The position numbers were made by a program, and so were the translations under genes. This document shows, in pieces, positions 14,801 through 29,838 of a stretch of 64,000 nucleotides of DNA. Each line of letters starts with the position of its first letter. Positions within the stretch are counted from its first letter, which is position 1. The notes under the pieces were generated by a model that was not told where the DNA came from, did not search any database, and worked only from the letters and a program-made list of their open reading frames with translations. This stretch comes from Cloeon dipterum (Eukaryota > Arthropoda > Insecta > Ephemeroptera > Baetidae): NCBI RefSeq assembly GCF_949628265.1, contig NC_088789.1, positions 9,416,886-9,480,885 of the forward strand, read 5' to 3'.

Positions 14801-17800
14801 GCTTGTGCTGCTTCGACAAGTTGCTTGCCCGTCTTGTTTTTCTTAAATAGGATTATTTCCAGTCAGCTCCCGCAGCGTCCGCAGCAAAGTTTCGTGAAGA
14901 GCACAACATTGTCCGCCTATTAGCCATTCAATTAAGTCTTGCTCATGGTTAATTCATTAATTAATTGGAACTCTCACATCAATTCCGTCTCTAATCGTGT
15001 GCGCTCCTCATCGTCCCGTCACTGAGCAAATTGGAATCACGATGGCATGCACATCATTCATTGAGCACACAGACTCGCCCTATATGACAGAGGTTCTCAA
15101 CGGACTAATTACAAAGTAACTCTAATGTTTCTTGTTGATCTATTGCAGGCTGTATTAATTACATTTTCATCACGACATTAACAAACGCTACCGTAACCAC
15201 GGTATGGATTCGCGTGCTGTGTGTATGACAACTTGATTTCAGTCTGCGTCGAGTTAATGAGCATTGTTTTGATTTCTCCAGAGCTAAATTGAAGTTTGTT
15301 CGCGATCAAATCTCATTCAAGTTGAAACACTTCCTTGTATGATAGTTAAAATTTGTTTACTCATATTTCTAGGTTAATTGAGTTTCTCCGTTAAATTACT
15401 TAAAATACATATACCAGCATAAGCTATAACTTGCTTTTTACAGCCCCGTTATGTAAGTATTTGCGTTGTAAATTAACCGTTTTATTTCTACGGCAGCTGT
15501 ATAAACCCCTTTTAAAGCCGCAATAAAAATCAGCTCCACGTTGACAGCAATCAAGTTTGACCGTTTTGCCGTTCACTGTGTTTAACTCACGTTTGCATGT
15601 TGGGTCGCGGCGGCGACAAAGGTAAAAAGTCGAGTTGCAAGCAGCCCAACTTGGCAGGCACGTGACGCAAATAAGTAATGACCGCGACTATAGTTTGCCG
15701 CAAAAAGTTCAATGAATGTTCGATGGGGCTCTCTCGCGTAAATCACGGGCCGAGCATCGCTCATGCTGCACACATGCATGCAAAAGTGTCGCGCGCACGG
15801 AATGCAAATCGGCTTCGTGCATAATGGCCGAGATGTGGGCAACACGCATGACAGATCGGGGCCACATAACCGGTGGAACACGGACTCGAACTTGCGAACG
15901 GATGCTTGAGATGAGTGCAGTTTGCTTTCGAATAATTCATGTTTAAGGGTTGCACGATCTAGCAGTGGTAAAATGGGTGCATCGGCTCTCCATTCTATTT
16001 TCAAGGGTGTGCTTCACATATTGATCGAAACGTGCTGAATTTTTTTATTTCCAAGGAAGCAGACAAAATAATTTTGGAACAACCAACTTCGAGTGTTGAT
16101 ATCATAACTAAAACTAATTTCGTTAAGAAAGCATTAATGTGTGATTCAATAAATGCTATATTTATTTTCATGTCATAATGTAGGAACTCAGTACATTGAA
16201 AAAGTATGTAACACTAGACATTCCTCATTGTTTGGTAGATGTCTTTATTTTGCCCACTCTGCAGCACTATTTCCTGAAAGTTATTAAGAAATAGATCTCA
16301 TTCATTTAATAAATTTACACAAATTGCAATTTTTATAATAATTAAAAACTTCAGAGTTCGTCATTGTGCTTCCTTTTCTTACATGCTTTCGCTAGTTGAC
16401 TTTGATCAAAAAATGTATAATAATGAACAATCATGAATGAATGATAGGCCTTTATGCTTGATTTACTAAAATAAAAAAAGACCATTCCCGCAAGGTGGAA
16501 CTGATGGCTAGAAAGAAAGAAATTATATTCCATTAAATCCATCTTCTTAAAGAGCAAAATGATAAGTAGGAAAGAAACTGAAAAAGCTTATGTGACTACA
16601 ATTTTTTTTCTGCAATATCAAAAACGTTATGAATGAATAGCTTCAAAAGCAATGAGTGACACCTGCGATAAAAATATTGGAAGAACGTTTCTCTCTTTCA
16701 TTTCATGCAAGAGTTGCAATTTATCAAGCAATGAAATAATTCAGCTTAGTCTCTTTAGAGTGTACATAATAAAGTAAGAGCAAAAATTATTGCCTTTCGC
16801 AACAGAACACTTCCAGCGTATCACCGCACTTGGAGGAGTCGTAGATCCTGCAGAGAGCTGCAAAAAGTCTCCTGCTCCACATTTTCACTTGGCAGCGAGC
16901 AAAAGAATAAAGATTCCACGCTCGAGAAGTTGCATGAAAGGCTGATGAGAGCAAATAGAGCGTGGGCGCGATCGAATGCAGCTGCAGATCCCGTAGAAGA
17001 ATCATGAGCTCGCCAATCGAACAGCATCTGCTGGCGATATATACTTTTACGAGAGTTCTTCGCCCCGCGAGTGTGTATTCCTTGGCTGCGAGTGGTGACT
17101 GACTTTGTCTCGCTCTCAATCGCCAAGTTGGCTTTTGCAATCAGAGTCAATTGGCTGAGGTGAGCTTAATGAAATGTGGCGAGTTCAGCCAACTTTGATT
17201 TCTGCACGTGTGTGGGCGTGTGCTGCTGCTCGTGCGATTGGAAAAGTAAATTAATTAAGAGAATTCACTAAGGAAGTTGCTTTTTGCTGGCTGCTTCTGA
17301 TGCCGCCGCGTCTGCTGCTTTCTATGATAGCGGGATCTATTTCAGTCAGTTCACTTGGCAGGATATTTCAGAGTTTTCGAAATTAGCTCTTGCGATGATA
17401 TGTTGGCAAAGTTTTTTTTTTCAAATTAAATTGCCCGGTGCTCAAATGAACTGCAACAATCTAGATCCAGGGAAAACTATTTACTAGAGCACTCAGATTT
17501 TATTAGGCTAGCTCCTCATTCTCAAAGATTTAAGCAGCGGAAAACCTTAGTAAGAGTGTGTTTACTGCCCCGAATTTTTTAGGACCGCAGTTGTGCTATA
17601 ATTGCGTCCAGTCTAGCGCCGTAAAGATAGGCGAGGACCGAGGGTAGCAGCCACGGCAAAACGACGAGCGCAATAAAAATGGCCTTCTTCGGAATGTTGA
17701 CAGTTAATATTGGACAATAGCGTCCCTTTTATGTCAATGGACCGCGTGTGCGAAAGGACGGTTCGCTGTCGGTTTGACTTGCAGTGGCGGCGGCACGAAC

Positions 17801-20800
17801 GCACCAGCCGGTGGCTCTCTGCTTATGTTGTTTGCTATGAAAAGATAAAGAGTCGTGTCACGAATGTAAATAAAAACTACGCGCAAGAGTGAGCCAACCA
17901 ACCGGCCTCCCTTGCTTCCGCAGTGGCGCGCGAAACTTTTTTATGGGCCACTTCACCCTTCCATTTTCGCAGACGGCTGTAAAAATTCCTCAGAGATGTG
18001 TCGAGTGTGGCTTAATTTTGGTTGATAAAATACACGCTGAGGGCGAATTTTGTGGCTTCCCTCTCTGTCTTTCACCTTCTTTCCTTTTATGCTCCGACTT
18101 GGTGGTGGAAATTCCAAGAGCTTCTGCCGCAATTTATTTTTAAGCTGTATACACGTGCATAATATTTTTAATAATTATTTCAGTTCAAAAATCCAATACA
18201 CATGTACGTTCAGTTGACTAATTTACCTATGAAATATGATTTTTGTGAAAACAAGTGCACACTTATGTCTTAATTGGTATATACAAAATAAAGTCTAGTA
18301 TGTTGCTAATACTATATTGCTGAATAATTATAACATTCACAATTTTTAATATCAATAATTCACGTGTATAAAAATTAGGTATTTATTTATTTAAATATTT
18401 TGTTAATAGAATTTTGAACAATGTGGTTGCATTCAAACTGTTAATGTCAGCATTACAGGTCTACTGAACCTTTCTTATTGAAGATCCGTCATTCATTAAA
18501 AAGTCTGAAATTGCAATGACGAATCTAAGTTAAATAGTATTAGTTTCTTTTGGCAGCGATATCTGGGTACGCCACTGACTCGATGTCTCTCGTCGTCATC
18601 TGCAATCCTTATTGCCCGGCTCACAGTTTCGGCGGCACGTGACTCGCCTAATATTTCTGCGTGACTTGCGCGAATAACAAAAGAGCGCCCAAGGGGTGCT
18701 TTTCCTCTTGCGCTGCAGCCCGCCGCCGCCACCACCGCTGCTGCTTTAACATCAGAAAAAGCAACTAGCTGCGGAGATTCCATTACGGTATAGGCATTGC
18801 TCCAGAGACTTGCAGCGTTTTGCCAAAGAGTGTATGTTCGCAGCGTCGAGTGCCTGATTGTCGCAGATTTGCATTTACACAAACGCTGACTTGGCACGAT
18901 ATTATATCGTCTGCTGGCACACTGCGAAACAAGTCCTAACTGGGCTGGATGAGAATAATTCAAAACTTTTGCAACACACTCAACCGACGTCGGATGTTGT
19001 TTTCTGGGGTGCTACATGCACTAAAATCAATTTCCCTTGTGATCCGACGGAAATTTTCTGTCAATAAAATGCAAATTGAACACGTCGGTGAGCAAGCTGA
19101 AAAACATTTTTTCGCTTGAGCAGAAGTTTCCCCAAATTTTGGGTGCACATTCCTCCAGGAATGAAATTGGCTCTACGCTTTGCAATTCGGAACGCTTTCC
19201 AAAACTTTTTCGCTCGGCCGAACAAAAGGACAAAGAAAAATAGTGCGAGAGCGTGGAATAGAAAGTAGTGTGTGCCTCCTTTTTCCGACGCCGGTGCTGA
19301 CTTGTTTGTGTGATGTGTATTTTTCCACGGCGTGTGACAAGAGCTGAAACGGGTCCAGTGTCAGCATCCCTTTTTTCATCCCCACAAGAGGCTGCCGGGG
19401 CTAAACGCCAGTTTTGATTTGGTGCACATTTCAATCTGCTCGGTGACAGAAAGGGAGAGGCGGCAATGGAGACCGGCTGGCTCCCTCTTGCAGAACGAAA
19501 AAAAATCGGCTCCGGTCCATATTCTCGCTGGCTCAGCAAATAACGACCGACCGAGGCGGAGTGCAAAAAATGGACGGAAATAAAAGTGTCGATTCACCTG
19601 GCCGCGGCGGAAAAGTTTTAATTGTGATCTCGCAACGCCTGCTGGCCAAACATTTTGACCCAGATTGTTATTGGCGGAGTCTCGCCTCTCGCCCACCAGC
19701 ACTCGTGGTCAAATTATTTATCTTGAAGCTTAATTTGCTGTGCGGCAAGCAGTTAAGCCTACTAATGCCGGTTTGCCTTCTTTCCAAACGAATTTATCAG
19801 TGTGATGGTCTTTTAATGGCTGTTTTGCTTAACGTACGATGCTTCTCGCGCCGCGTGGCTTTATTCCACTCTGTAAATCTCGCTTGAAGGGTTTCACGGC
19901 AAAAACAGTAAGCTTTTGCACAAGGAAAAATCCAGCTTGGAATTTTGCTTTCATGGAAGTACTCAAAATTTGAGTATAGATCAGGAAGCAAGGACCAGCG
20001 CGTTGGTTTAATTCATATTGTAAATAATCTCCCTATCCGTTTTGGATTTCGGCTCATGGATGAATAAAAATGTCTTGAGCATTTCTTGTCGAGTGATTCG
20101 GGCAATCGCGTGACAATATACCTGCAGCGAATTTTTGAACTGCCTTAAAAATCATTAAAGATTTGAAAAATAAATGCACTTAATAAATAGACTTATTTTA
20201 TTATAAGTTATATATAACAACGTAGTTCTTTGCATGTGCCCATAAAATTGATGTTATACTGTACAAGGAAAACCTGTCTAATCTCTGCAAATTTATACGC
20301 TGCTTGGGTGTTCAGGCCAGGGCTTTTGTGTGTTGTACAAGCTAAAAGTCATATTACAAACAGCTGAAAGCCCGGAATCAATATTCTCTCGCCGGCGGTG
20401 GCGGGAATAAGTCATCAAGAGCCAGGGTCATTGTTTCCCTTTTACTCTCTCGCCCACGCACAATATTAATTTCCATCCGCCCTCACACACGCGTCTGTAT
20501 AATGAGTTTATTACGCTCGATATTTCATCGGCAGTGCATATGCACGTGGCTCCACGTTTCCAGCGTGGCGCGAGAAGAGAGGTGTGTATTGCTTTATTAT
20601 CACACAATAAACAAAAGCACCACCGGCAGGCGAGGCACTTTTGTGCAACGAAAAATATGACGACCGACTCCATAAATCCTGATTTATTATTCAAACGCGG
20701 CCGACGCTGGTTGTTGACGATAATTTTATTACGTGTTGAAACGAACGAGCTCCATAAAAAATACAGAATTTGCTTTTTAGTCAGCTGCTGCATACGCTTG

Positions 20801-22500
20801 ATATTTGCAAAGCCAAAAGCTTTTGTTGAATCAATACTCACTTTTCCTGACGTCAGTTGAAAATGTTTCATTCTTTCATTTTGTTAGTCAGATTTATTTA
20901 AAAAGTAGATCTGCAGCTGAAGATAAATCCAATTTGTTGCAGAGTTGAAAGTTAATTAAAACAATATCAGCCCACAACGGTCATATTTAAAGGTTATTGA
21001 ATTTCCACATTTCCATTTATTTTAAGCTTTGCCCGTAAGGCTGCGAAATATAACCGCAACTAACTGTTTTTTTTCTGAAAAAGTCGTAGTATGAATTTTG
21101 AATTAAACCTAATTTTAAAGCTGTAAAATATAGAAATAAGACACAGATTCTTAAAAAATCAAATGATTGAAACTTAAGTTTGGCTTAAAGAAAATTGACA
21201 GTTAATTTTGATCTGAGTTTAGCACCATAAAAATAGTTTCAAACCGTCTAGAGAAACCACCCTAACCTACCGCTTTGTTTTAAAAACGATCTTAAATTAC
21301 ATGAAATATTTCAGAACACTAATCACTCATCACAGCAAGTAAGCGTTTTCCAGTTTTTTTTTTGCTGGTTGATATATGAACTGAATTAAATTTTTTCTAT
21401 TGGTAACTTGATTTCAATACACGAAATTGTATTTCAGAAATAAATTTTGTGGAACCTACTGCTCGAAAGGACAAAGAGCGAACAAAAAATCCAATTAATT
21501 AGAACCTTTCACAACGAGAAAAACCGCTCTCAGGATTTGAATAAAAGGGCGCGCAGGGAATTGCGAGCAGCAGTCAATAGGCAAGCTCTCATTCTGAATC
21601 AAAGCAGGCGTAGCAGTGTACCGATTTGCGCACGGCGGTGTGTATATCGATTTCATAATCAGTCCTAGTGAACAGTTTGTTTTCAACTGGATGGAAATTG
21701 CGAATTCATATAATCTGCTCTCCGGCGGTGGGTAAGTATCACTGCTGGTGGTGCTGCGTGCGCGTTAAACGCTTTATGGTCGTGCCGGCCAGTGGCAAAC
21801 AAACACCCTTTTGTGTGCTGCGTGCAAATTGGATTAGCCGCCATCCACTACAAGTTTTACAGCTGCAAGCCCGCCTGTCGAAATTGATTTTCAAAGCTAA
21901 TTTGCACGAGTGTTTGCATCAAATCGCGATGCGTGCAGAAGTATTACCGTGCACGCAAACATGAGTCAAGAGCTTGTTGTTGTGACCGCGGTTTCAGGTG
22001 TCCGGCTCGCCATATGCGATGGAATTGGGTGTTGGCCGCGGAAACAAGGGCGAAACGTGTCGAGTGAGGCAACAACGCCTAATTGAGAGTAAGTTGTGTT
22101 CCATACGATAGGTCTGTGCAACCGAAAACAAGGATACTAATTTGACTTTTTACTTTAATTAATTGTGGTGTCCTGTGAAGCAAAAATGATATGTACTATG
22201 ACAAAGCTGACTAAGATTGCCAGACGTTGTTAAATAATTTACTATCTTTACCCTAATCAACGCGATAATTTTTTTTCTATATATTCAATAATCTATCATT
22301 TTAAAATAATATACCTATAGTTTAAGAAAAAAACATGCCAATATTTCAGAGCAAGAGTTAGTTAATGAGAGTTGTCAAATCCACTCTGTTAAAATAAAAC
22401 TTAATCAGTAAAGTTTGAATTTTTTGTTTACTGTGCCGAAAATTTATATTAAAAAACAAGCCAATTTTATCATTGACCCTTTTTAATTTACCCGTTGACT
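11900..22500. other. Non-coding region, western desert part 2
   Basis: AT-rich valleys lie near 11930-12180, 12790-13600, 16010-16790, 18160-18500, 20030-20290, 20880-21460 and 22140-22480. Between them are GC-richer blocks (12240-12780, 13620-15060, 15540-15980, 16790-18140, 18540-20010, 20370-20860 and 21470-22130). The longest ORF of the window (19027-19566, minus, 179 codons) lies here but looks like chance. TTTATG[GC] sites occur at 12258 and 17940. Confidence 0.6.
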
Positions 22501-23201
22501 TCCCCACCAGTTTGAACCATCATTAAATATACATCATGTAGTGCAAGGCCCTCGGCAACACAATACATTTTCCGCAAATGAAAATGAACAAAAAAGTGCA
22601 ATAGAGAGAAAAACGTGGCATGACTGTTTATCATTGTCTGGCAGCGAGTGTCAGCGAGGTCGGCTGCTATTTCGGCGAGTGCCACCCCAACTCAACAGAA
22701 AATTCCAATTTCGTGTTTGACACTCATGCGATGCATCAGTCAAAAAAGAGCCGCAGGCATTATGCAAACAGCGAAAATCAATTACGTTAGTTTGACTTTC
22801 CCTAATCGGCCATTAATCCCCGTGCATGTGCGTCAAAAGCAGACAATTTTTTCCTCCCCCGCTCTCACGTGTACGCATAATGATTCATTTTGGCTGCCGT
22901 GGAGTAAACGAGGTGGTAATTATTTGTGATGGTGTGCGTGACAGGTGACTAGGAGATGAACTGCGTGGTCAGTGGCGGACAAGACCGCACCCCTCCTACT
23001 CGCCGGGCGCTTTGTTTTTGCCTTTTTTGTGTTCGCGTCACGAGCCACATTGTGTTGTTGCCGCGCCGCTTTTTAATCCGAGGATAGCTGGCGCGCACAA
23101 TGAGAGTTTTAAGGTGACTTCCGCTGATTTATCATCTCACAATGCACCACGCCTCTCTGCTTTGCCTGCGTCCTGAATACCAAGCAGACCCGCAGATTAT
23201 C

Positions 23202-23224
23202 ATCTCTCTCGCTCGCTCGCTCGC
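23202..23224. repeat. Short CT/CTCG simple repeat
   Basis: CT units passing into GCTC units; a low-complexity tract just before a GC-rich stretch. Confidence 0.8.
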
Positions 23225-26199
23225 CGCCGACACCGGCGCTTCTCTCACTTTGCAATAATCGCCTTTTTGTCCTCGTCGCTCGCATTTTTTCGCCCCCGTG
23301 ACTGATACCGGCTGAAATGAGAAACGTGCGCTTTTTGCAGCCTTGGGTGGTTCAATTGAGCCAGAAAAATGCACAAAATTAAGAATTTAGCCTCTAGGAA
23401 TAAAATTGGAGGAATAAGCAGGGACATTCTGGAATCATCAAAGCAAATCCTGCTCTTCTCCTGAGTAGGATATCCATCGAGTGAATGTTCAAAAAAGCAG
23501 GAAATTTTTTTAATAGAATTAGTTATATAATAAGCTCTATAGTGTAGAGAAAGTTTTAAATCCTATAATCCAGTTAATCCACAAATACAATGTCTTGCGT
23601 GCTGAATCAGCTAATAACCAGTTCCAGATTCACAATGGACTGATTAAATTTATTCTTTCTGCAGCATAAACTTATAATAAAACTAGGAAGAACAATGCAA
23701 AACTTATGAAACTATAATTAGGTGAGTAACAAGGAAAAATATAAATGCTTCAAACACATCTTTAGGGATAAATGGTTGAAATATTGAAGACCGAAAAATT
23801 AAAATAAATATTTTTTGGCGCAGTATATGGTTTTACTATTTGATCTGTAAAAAAGTGACCTGCGCGAGTGGGGACTTTGAGTGCAAATTCTGTGATAAAT
23901 CATTCATCTTCTACCATTTCCTTGAATGTGATAAGAACAATTTGACACTGTGTCAAGCCGCCAAAACAAAAACGAGCAGTGATCCGTGATTTCCTTATTA
24001 TATGTCTTCGTCTGTTGTACACCTTCGTTGTTTAGTAAAGATTTTATTCAAAAATAATTAACAACATTTACCATTTATTTTCGCAGACAAAAACAGTAAA
24101 TAATCATAAAGAGATCGTAACCAAAAGTAATACATTCCATGTTGAATATGTTCATAAAATAATAAATTTGCATGAGAGTCGTTCAGCCAGCCGGATTGTG
24201 TTCATTTAATAAAACAGACGCATGCAGCTAATTTTGTAGCATTTCACGGGCCTATTATTCACATTCAAATTACACACACACACCACGACAAGTGAGCTGT
24301 AAAAAAGCATAGGTGGTTCAGTTGCGTGCAATTATTGTTGCCGAGATGAAGCGTGAGATAAGGCGAGCGGCTGTTGTAACAAAATAATATTGTACGTATG
24401 TGTATAGCAGTGAGAGGCGGCCGAGGGCCTGGCAGTCTTTATGCTAGCTACTTTATGCGACATTAAGTATAAACAGAGAGCCAGAAGGGTGGCAATAAAG
24501 AAGTGGAGAATTTTCTAAAGCGCTCTAAAGCCGCTCTTTTTGCCTCTGCACGCACGAGCTGAAGAGGAAAAGTTAAAAAAATCAGAGCAGTCCAACAGGT
24601 CCAACTTGCCAATTTAATTAACGAGCAAAGGGATTGCTCGGTGTGGAATACAGAAAACGACTATTTCAAACAAAAATCAGGACGTAGGATTACATTGGCT
24701 TTTGATTGGGTACGCTTGTTTCAAACCTGATATGGAACGGTACTGATCAAGTTGGAAAATTTTATCTAAATAATAAATTGTTTCGCGTGTTTGTTTTTAA
24801 TACGCTGATGTTTTGTCCCATGTTTTCCTTTTTAATATAATTCGGAACGATGATTTAATCTGTATGTTGTTTCAAAAGTGTTGATGTATTGATTCCCTCA
24901 CATTATTACTTGTGCTCTATCAAAGCAGAATTAATAATATTCAATTTTGCAAAATGATATAGTAAAGAAGAAACGCAATAAAAATATTCTGATTCACGCG
25001 TTTAATAACGAGTTAGATTGTGTCCTACTTTTAATACTAGATTGAAAAAACAGGATGCAAACCAAAAGAATATTTAAGAAAAAAGATCAATTAATACAAG
25101 TATCACAGATTCTCATTGTGCAATTCTTTTTATACGAAAGGAGCTAATCTCCAAGGTAGAGAACTCTTTTAAATATAACCCGGATAGAGATCGGGGGAAA
25201 ATCAGGGCATTTGACTTTTCACAAGCATTTTTCTCGCTCCACTTCACCGGCGCTCACGATGCGGTAACGGTTCGCAGCATTTCAAATTACGCACACCCGA
25301 GTGGCACTGCATAAAAAGCAAGCGGCAGGCGTGTGTGTGCGTAAAAGGGCAAAAAAGTGGGCGCCTGTTGTACACTGCGCGCACATAGACGCCGCGTGTG
25401 TGAAGTCGCAAGCTAAGGGAATATCAATTTGCGGCGGAAGGCGAAATTTCCTTTCATCGCGCGTGGCGGCGGCTTGATTTCGGCTCGATTACTGGCCCAT
25501 TTATCGATGCTGCTGCACCCCTTAAGCGTCAGTGCAGCAATGGGAAACCGAGCACCTGCAGCAAGAGACTGGCTGAGTAAGAGCTGGGAATTCTCTCGCT
25601 TGCCCGGAGAATTCATAAAGGCTGTGCGCCACTCGACGTTCACACCCGAAACGAGGAGCTTTTTATTTTTCATTTCCTGCGCTCTCGTCCGCCCTTACCG
25701 GCGATTTGCATAACAAAAGCCAGCGTAAATAGAGAGAATAGCACTGGGGCTACGCAAAAGCTCGGTACGTACATGCACGATTGTATGCGTTATTACTCCT
25801 ATTCAGGGCAGTGAAATGTACAATTTTTCCAACCAACAAATGCAGTCACTCGGCAACAATTCTAAACGATTTTCACAAATTTATAATTTGATTGCAGCCC
25901 AGTTGAGCGTTTGTTGAGCGCAAATACATCAGTGCTGAGCTTTTTTTCTCAAAAAAAATCAAACTGGAGGGATAAAATATTGAAATTATTTGTCTTATAT
26001 AGCTTTTATTTTTTAGTTAGATTTTAATACAAAAGCTTGTTTTAAAGGCAGCAGTGTAGAATATGTATTCGATGGACAAAAAAACCAAGAAACATTTTGA
26101 AAACATTGTTTTAATTTTTTCTTTAATTTTGCTAAAGTAGTAGTGCTATGTGTAGATTTTCCAGTTAAATCAAAAGTAAAAAAAGCTATTGATGAGGTA

Positions 26200-26219
26200 T
26201 TATTTATTTATTTATTTAT
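26200..26219. repeat. (TTTA)n simple repeat
   Basis: About five TTTA units in an AT-rich valley. Confidence 0.85.
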
Positions 26220-27639
26220 CTCTGAATCATTTGATGGGAAAAGATAAGCGGCCAAATAACAAAGTTGATTTATCAAATGAAAAAAACCATTCCCAAGTCT
26301 GGTGAAAATTGAATCATGGAATCAGTTACAATTTTGCACCAATCTGGATTATTTACCAATTCGAGGAGAGAGGTTTGCCCCCAATGCAACAAATTGCAGA
26401 GAAGAGAAGCGGTGGCGTCCAAATCCATTCAGCCCAATTTGACACTGCCCAGGAGAGACAATCTTGCCCCACAGGGCTGGTGGAAACGGGCTTTGCAGTT
26501 TTTCAAGCGGCATTGTCCACCGTGATTAAGACCAGTCATGATTAAAGCCAAGCTAGCGTGCGGTTTAAATTGGACGCCGTCGGCCGCCTTTCATTGCCGG
26601 CTCTTCGCTTGGCTGCTGTATGCATGCGCGCAGCTAACTCGTTTATCACCACCGACGGGCCAAAATTTTTCGAGCGTAATCTAATATGGGAGTTTCTCCC
26701 CAAAACGGTCGGTCAGCGGGCGGCGGAGCGAGTGGGCGCCGTGTCGACGGCCGGCTCAACAGGAAATTCCAGGCAAGTTTTACCGGCTGTTGCATCGAGT
26801 AAAAAGTGTCGGCTTAAAGCGTCCATTCGCATGCAAGCTGGGTTTCACTGAATTTCATCCACGTCTCGTGCAAAATTTAATTTCGGCTGCTGAAATTTGC
26901 ATGCCGCTTTTTACGAGCGACAAATACTTCTGGCTTGCACGTAAAAAGGGTTGTTTAATAATCAGATTTTACCGCACCGATGCTGTTGATGAAAAGTTAG
27001 CGGCGGAAGGCCGACGTTTATATACAAACGCAGGTAAAAGTCACGCAATTTGCGGCGGAACAACAGTCTGCTCATTAGGTAGAAATGCACAGTTCCTCCT
27101 GCGCGTTTTCATCAAGATTCGGCGGCGTGAGCGTAGCTTTCCGCTGCTGTGCGAGCCACTATCTCCCGTCAATCTTGTAAACGACTTCTCTGCAAAGTTT
27201 ACGCCCGAAACATTTCCCATATTTCTTTCGCTAATTGTCGCTTGTTTAAAATTTTTCGTAGCTTTCCGAGAGGAAAAGGATTCTTATTAAAATAAGATAA
27301 ATGCTTAGCTTAATCAATTGAAGCGTAACTTTCACTTAATTTCCTTTGACCCTAACAAGTCTGGTTTAATTGGATGAAAATTTTGCCGTTGCAATTTTCC
27401 TGCACACTCCAGATAAAACGCAGACCTTGTCTTTAAAGTGATTACTAAGTTTCTTGGCAAATGAAATTCCACGTGAAAATGTAATCCCGGCTCGCTGGTT
27501 TCAATCCCCTGCCAGCAAAAGCTGAGGAAGCCAAGAAAGATAATCTGCAAAGAGAGGAAGGTCACCTGCTAAACTTGCTTAATGCCAAGTATGCAACGAG
27601 CTCAACAGGCCGGACGCGCTGGTTGCATACCCATGGCGT

Positions 27640-27659
27640 AGCTCTCTCTCTCTCTCTCG
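27640..27659. repeat. Short (CT)n tract
   Basis: About nine CT units. Confidence 0.85.
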
Positions 27660-29837
27660 TATCGCCTGTCGTGTTTTCGCGCACGCGTCGCCAAAATTCG
27701 CGCATGAAACTTTCACCGGCCCGCTGGCCCATTATAATAAATAACGAGCCCGCGGTGGCATAAAATATTAGCTGCTTGTAAACACAACGACTTGAGGGCT
27801 GCTAAAGCGGCTCATTTCCGGCATGCTCTTTTAATAATTTACGGCACTGCGGTTATTACACTGATCGTCTCAACTACTTTTCTTCAGGATCAAATTACAC
27901 CGTCGGTCTGATTTCTGACATTTTCCATCATTGCCGTCATTTCAAGAGTGCATCCCGAAGCGACAGCATATATAAATCAACAAGAGAGAATTATTAATTT
28001 TTCTTGGGCGAATCACAACAATTTCAATCTGATCTCTCCTTATTATTATAACAATTCGTGTTTTATTACTTTTGGTAAATTGTTGATCAAATGTCAAAAG
28101 ATGAAAATTAATAAATGACTGAGCTAATATTTTTCCAACTTTAGATTTTAAAATAGTAACAAAGTCATGCATACGAACGACTAAATCACACACATGTCAT
28201 GTATATAGTTTTTCTCAACAGAGTTGAGTCAAATATGCTCCATAAAATTATATAATTATAAAAATATTACATTTTTACACCACATTATTTGTAATTATAT
28301 TGACATATTTTGGTTAATGAGACCAGAATTTTTCTTCATAAACAATTAAACTATTATAGCATTTGTTGTTCATCACGCCAGCATCAGTTGAAGAAACAAC
28401 TGCACATAAAGATAAAATTTCATTTCTTCATTTACCGGAGGCGCGTATTTTTTTACGAGTCTTCAGCAGAAGGAAAATTAATAAGTTGAAGACGTGGCTC
28501 ATTTGCGATTTAATTGGATCTCTCTGCTGCTGTTCTCTCCGCTCGGGCGCTCTGTATCTCTTTCTCCTTCTGTTGCGTGGTGTGTAAATTCAAATGAGAC
28601 ATGCCCATAAAACAACGAGTGAGCACAAAAGTAGTTGTGCGCGCGAGAATAAATTAACAAACGATGTGCAAGAGAGTAATTAAGGGGAACAAAGTTTCTT
28701 TCGTCCTAGATCCGCGTGAGAATCACGTCACGCTACTTATTCACAAAAGTCGGCGAAAAGAAGCGGCGCAAGCGTGCCCTCTTAATAAAATTTGACGGCC
28801 TTTGATAATTAGCCATTCATGCACGATAAAGGCACATCAAATGTTATGACGAGCAGTTGCAGGCGAGTTTTAATGGGCCATTGTCTGACAGGAACACCAA
28901 CCAGCTTAAGATAAAAAGGTGTCGAGGGCGTTTTGAATGCGCTCCACGCGCGGACAAAAGTTTGGCCCAAGCACGACTTTTGCGCCTCGTTTTGCTTAAT
29001 ACACAATGTGCAGAGCTACCAGACGACGAGTGGATGATTATTGAATATTAAAAACTTAAGGCAAGAGCTAAGGATGCAAAAAAGTTAAAAAAAGGTAATG
29101 GAAGTAAGTTGTATAATTTGTTGAAACCCGTTTAAATAGATTATGAAATATAATGTTTTGATGGAATATAATCTCCGAATTATAATTATATTTTAGTTGA
29201 TAAAACAAATGGCAAACAATTTAGTTGAAACCCAAATAACAATTAAGAGTAGTGAAAATATCTGCATAAGATGCAATGAGTTATTTATCTGCCAATTTTG
29301 TTCATCTCCGTAAGCTTTCTTCAAGAATGTTCAAAGTTAAGTTTGGACCTCATCAATGTTGAAAATATTTTCGACCCTCTTCACTCAGCACAATGAAATT
29401 CTTGCTTAATCGTGTTTCGTGGAATTCTCGTATTTGATTAATACCATCAAGAATCCGGCTGAGCTTCAGAATGCCTGGCAAGGTACAAAACCGCGTTGAA
29501 GTATTCAAGAGCGGCTCACTGAGAATCGAGCGCAGAGGGGCAAAAACTAGTTTGCCAAAGAGGTCTTTTTGTCCAAGTCGGTTGGTGGCTGGAGAGACTT
29601 GCATTCAAATGATTTAATTTTGGCACACGCCGAGAGCAAGAAGGCGTGCGCGGGTTGAACGCAGGCTGATATGTCGTGCCTTTTTGTCGCTAAGACGAAT
29701 AAGTTGGGATAAAGGAGGCGAGATTGTTGCCACTCGGTTTGGGGTTTTATCAGCTGATAGCAAAAGAGAGCTATTTGCATGCAAATGCGCGGCTGGCTGG
29801 GCCCGAAGAGAGTAGAGAGCGGGCGTGCTGCCGGGAA

Positions 29838-29838
29838 T

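Noticed and set aside
15840..15930. B-box-like GTTCGAGTC on the minus strand suggesting a tRNA
   Set aside because: No A-box at the right distance and no T-stem pairing around it.
19027..19566. 179-codon minus-strand ORF, the longest single ORF in the window
   Set aside because: No recognisable domain, low-complexity Ser/Phe stretches, overlapping ORFs in other frames and no splice or poly(A) context; consistent with a chance ORF in a GC-richer block.
26790..27290. 166-codon plus-strand ORF
   Set aside because: No family resemblance, irregular composition, overlaps another ORF, and no gene signals around it.
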